NCBI GenBank assembly: GCA_900548005.1
Contig: URIZ01000006.1
Location: forward strand, 11,262 to 75,261
Reading direction: 5' to 3'
From: an uncultured Eubacteriales bacterium
Lineage (GTDB): Bacteria; Bacillota; Clostridia; Christensenellales; CAG-917
DNA length: 64,000 nt
This document shows, in pieces, positions 63,301-64,000 of this stretch. Positions within the stretch are counted from its first letter, which is position 1. Each line of letters begins with the position of its first letter. The translations under genes and the position numbers were made by a program. Below the pieces are notes generated by a model. It was not told the origin of the DNA and made no database searches. It saw only the letters and a list, made by a program, of their open reading frames with translations.

Positions 63301-63369
63301 GGGTTATAAATCACCTAAATTTTACATTGGTATTTACAATCTGTCAACACTTTGGGTGAATTTTAACCC
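63301..63369 (-). promoter_or_regulatory. Promoter flanked by 19-bp inverted operator arms
   Basis: Minus strand TTGACA (63342-63347), 17 bp, TAAAAT (63319-63324). Arms 63301-63319 and 63351-63369 are inverted copies with 16 of 19 matches (GGGTTAnAAnTCACCnAAA). Likely bound by the divergent XRE regulator (inference). Confidence 0.7.
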
Positions 63370-63428
63370 GTATATTGCCGAATCATAATAATAAACTCAA
63401 TGTAAAGGCTGAAAAAAAGGAGAAAGCT

Positions 63429-63671
63429 ATGACAATAAGTGCCGCTGTTGCAATGAGAATACGAGAATTGTTAATGAAAAACAATATGACTCAATATCGT
63501 CTTGAACAAAAAGCATGCCTGTCCCATGACACTATAAAAAGTATAATGAAAGGAAAAGCTAAAGGTGTCAATTTGAAAACATTAGTTTATATAGCTGATG
63601 GTTTTGGAATTTCTGTTGCAGAATTTTTAAACAGCGATCTTTTTTCATATAATAACCTAGAATTGGATTAA
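63429..63671 (+). CDS. XRE-family regulator
   Basis: 80 residues, one HTH domain: MKNNMTQYRLEQKACLSHDT, MKGKAKGVNLKTLVYIADGF, ISVAEFL. AAAGGAGAAAG before the ATG at 63429. Divergent from the FxLYD operon and probably its regulator. Confidence 0.9.
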   Translation: MTISAAVAMRIRELLMKNNMTQYRLEQKACLSHDTIKSIMKGKAKGVNLKTLVYIADGFGISVAEFLNSDLFSYNNLELD

Positions 63672-63685
63672 TAAATCCAAACAAA

Positions 63686-63727
63686 AAAGCCTTTTGAACG
63701 CTACTTTATTCAAAAGGCTTTTCTTTT
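63686..63727 (+). terminator. Terminator of the XRE gene
   Basis: Stem AAAGCCTTTTGAA/TTCAAAAGGCTTT followed by Ts; also placed to end the opposite-strand gene. Confidence 0.85.
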
Positions 63728-63753
63728 ACTATTTCCCATTTACACACTTGTTA

Positions 63754-63930
63754 TCACAGCTTGTGCGTGCGCTCCATACGGTCGTAGTGTTTTTTCATCT
63801 TGTGGTAGAACCAATAGATGAGCTTCATGTCGAGATTGAACCAATAGATCGTGAACGTGACAAGGAAAAACAGCAACGCCGCTCCTACCACACAGCCGAT
63901 AACTATACCTGCAATAACTCCCGGTGTCAT
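63754..63930 (-). CDS. Small single-pass membrane protein
   Basis: 58 residues: MTPGVIAGIVIGCVVGAALL starts a membrane helix (about 5-30), followed by a short aromatic/basic tail (KLIYWFYHKMKKHYDRM). GGAGGCAG precedes the ATG, a strong ribosome binding site. Eleven nt after the upstream gene's stop. No family recognised. Confidence 0.7.
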   Translation of the reverse strand: MTPGVIAGIVIGCVVGAALLFFLVTFTIYWFNLDMKLIYWFYHKMKKHYDRMERTHKL

Positions 63931-63941
63931 ACTCTGCCTCC

Positions 63942-64000
63942 TTATGCTCTTGCCAAGCCTTTTTGTCTTGCGTATTCCGCCGCGCCGAGCGCACCCATAA
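63942..64000 (-). CDS. C-terminal end of an upstream gene
   Basis: Only the last 18 codons are in the window: MGALGAAEYARQKGLARA then TAA. The GALGAA segment resembles the end of BadF/BcrA-type ASKHA ATPases (2-hydroxyacyl-CoA dehydratase activases), but this is too short to be sure. Confidence 0.45.
   Translation of the reverse strand, partial: MGALGAAEYARQKGLARA

Overview
The window looks like a chromosome segment of an uncultured anaerobic Firmicute (Clostridia, probably a gut lineage). The evidence is the gene content: an O2-sensitive radical-SAM activase, rubrerythrin, SDR-type fructuronate reductase, RqcP and IspDF. Promoters are consistent sigma-A boxes, usually with 17-bp spacers, and intrinsic terminators are plentiful. 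The genus cannot be named from sequence alone. Most genes lie on the minus strand.

Layout. 1-5.3 kb: a complete hexuronate operon (uxaC-uxuA-uxuB-kdgA-kdgK, minus) facing a divergent AraC regulator. 5.5-7.8 kb: a decayed insertion region with a truncated restriction-modification methylase, a truncated HTH gene, and a hairpin-packed insertion at a tRNA-Ala(CGC) gene. 7.9-25.5 kb: housekeeping block on the minus strand (tsaD, prfB, secA; a ComF-like gene, recD2; metK, rpoC, rpoB). 26-34.6 kb: rqcP, ispDF, a membrane-anchored XRE regulator, a MATE exporter behind a probable guanidine-IV riboswitch, cysK, bioY-birA, a ZIP transporter and a VanW protein. 34.6-46.7 kb: phosphosugar mutase, Mrp ATPase, rubrerythrin, a large zinc-ribbon membrane protein of unknown role with a divergent XRE regulator, an NrdG-like activase, a two-gene chromate transporter, and an HTH-condensation-domain fusion paired with a DUF6320-like protein. 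46.7-55.3 kb: repeat-rich spacers around rplM-rpsI, a GH31 glycosidase, an O-antigen-ligase-like protein and a HAD phosphatase. 55.3-64 kb: an anchored metallophosphoesterase, a three-gene coupled operon (MBG-like surface protein, small membrane protein, CDF transporter), a two-component system, and two small membrane proteins opposite another XRE regulator.

How the parts work together. UxaC, UxuB, UxuA, KdgK and KdgA form an unbroken route from glucuronate to pyruvate and glyceraldehyde-3-phosphate. BirA and BioY are translationally coupled for biotin use. RpoB, RpoC and MetK form one transcription unit. Several AT-rich unknown membrane genes have promoters whose 17-bp spacer is itself a palindrome, a compact repressible design.

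Most unusual signals: (i) a 276-bp multi-branched foldback wedged between an intact tRNA-Ala and a second copy of its 3' end; (ii) related hairpin clusters and GTAC-core nested foldbacks in other intergenic spaces, two of which contain an inverted copy of the neighbouring gene's stop-codon region; (iii) five genes whose -10 box ends 6-7 nt before the start codon with no Shine-Dalgarno sequence, implying leaderless mRNAs. All structures were worked out by eye; no database search or folding program was run.
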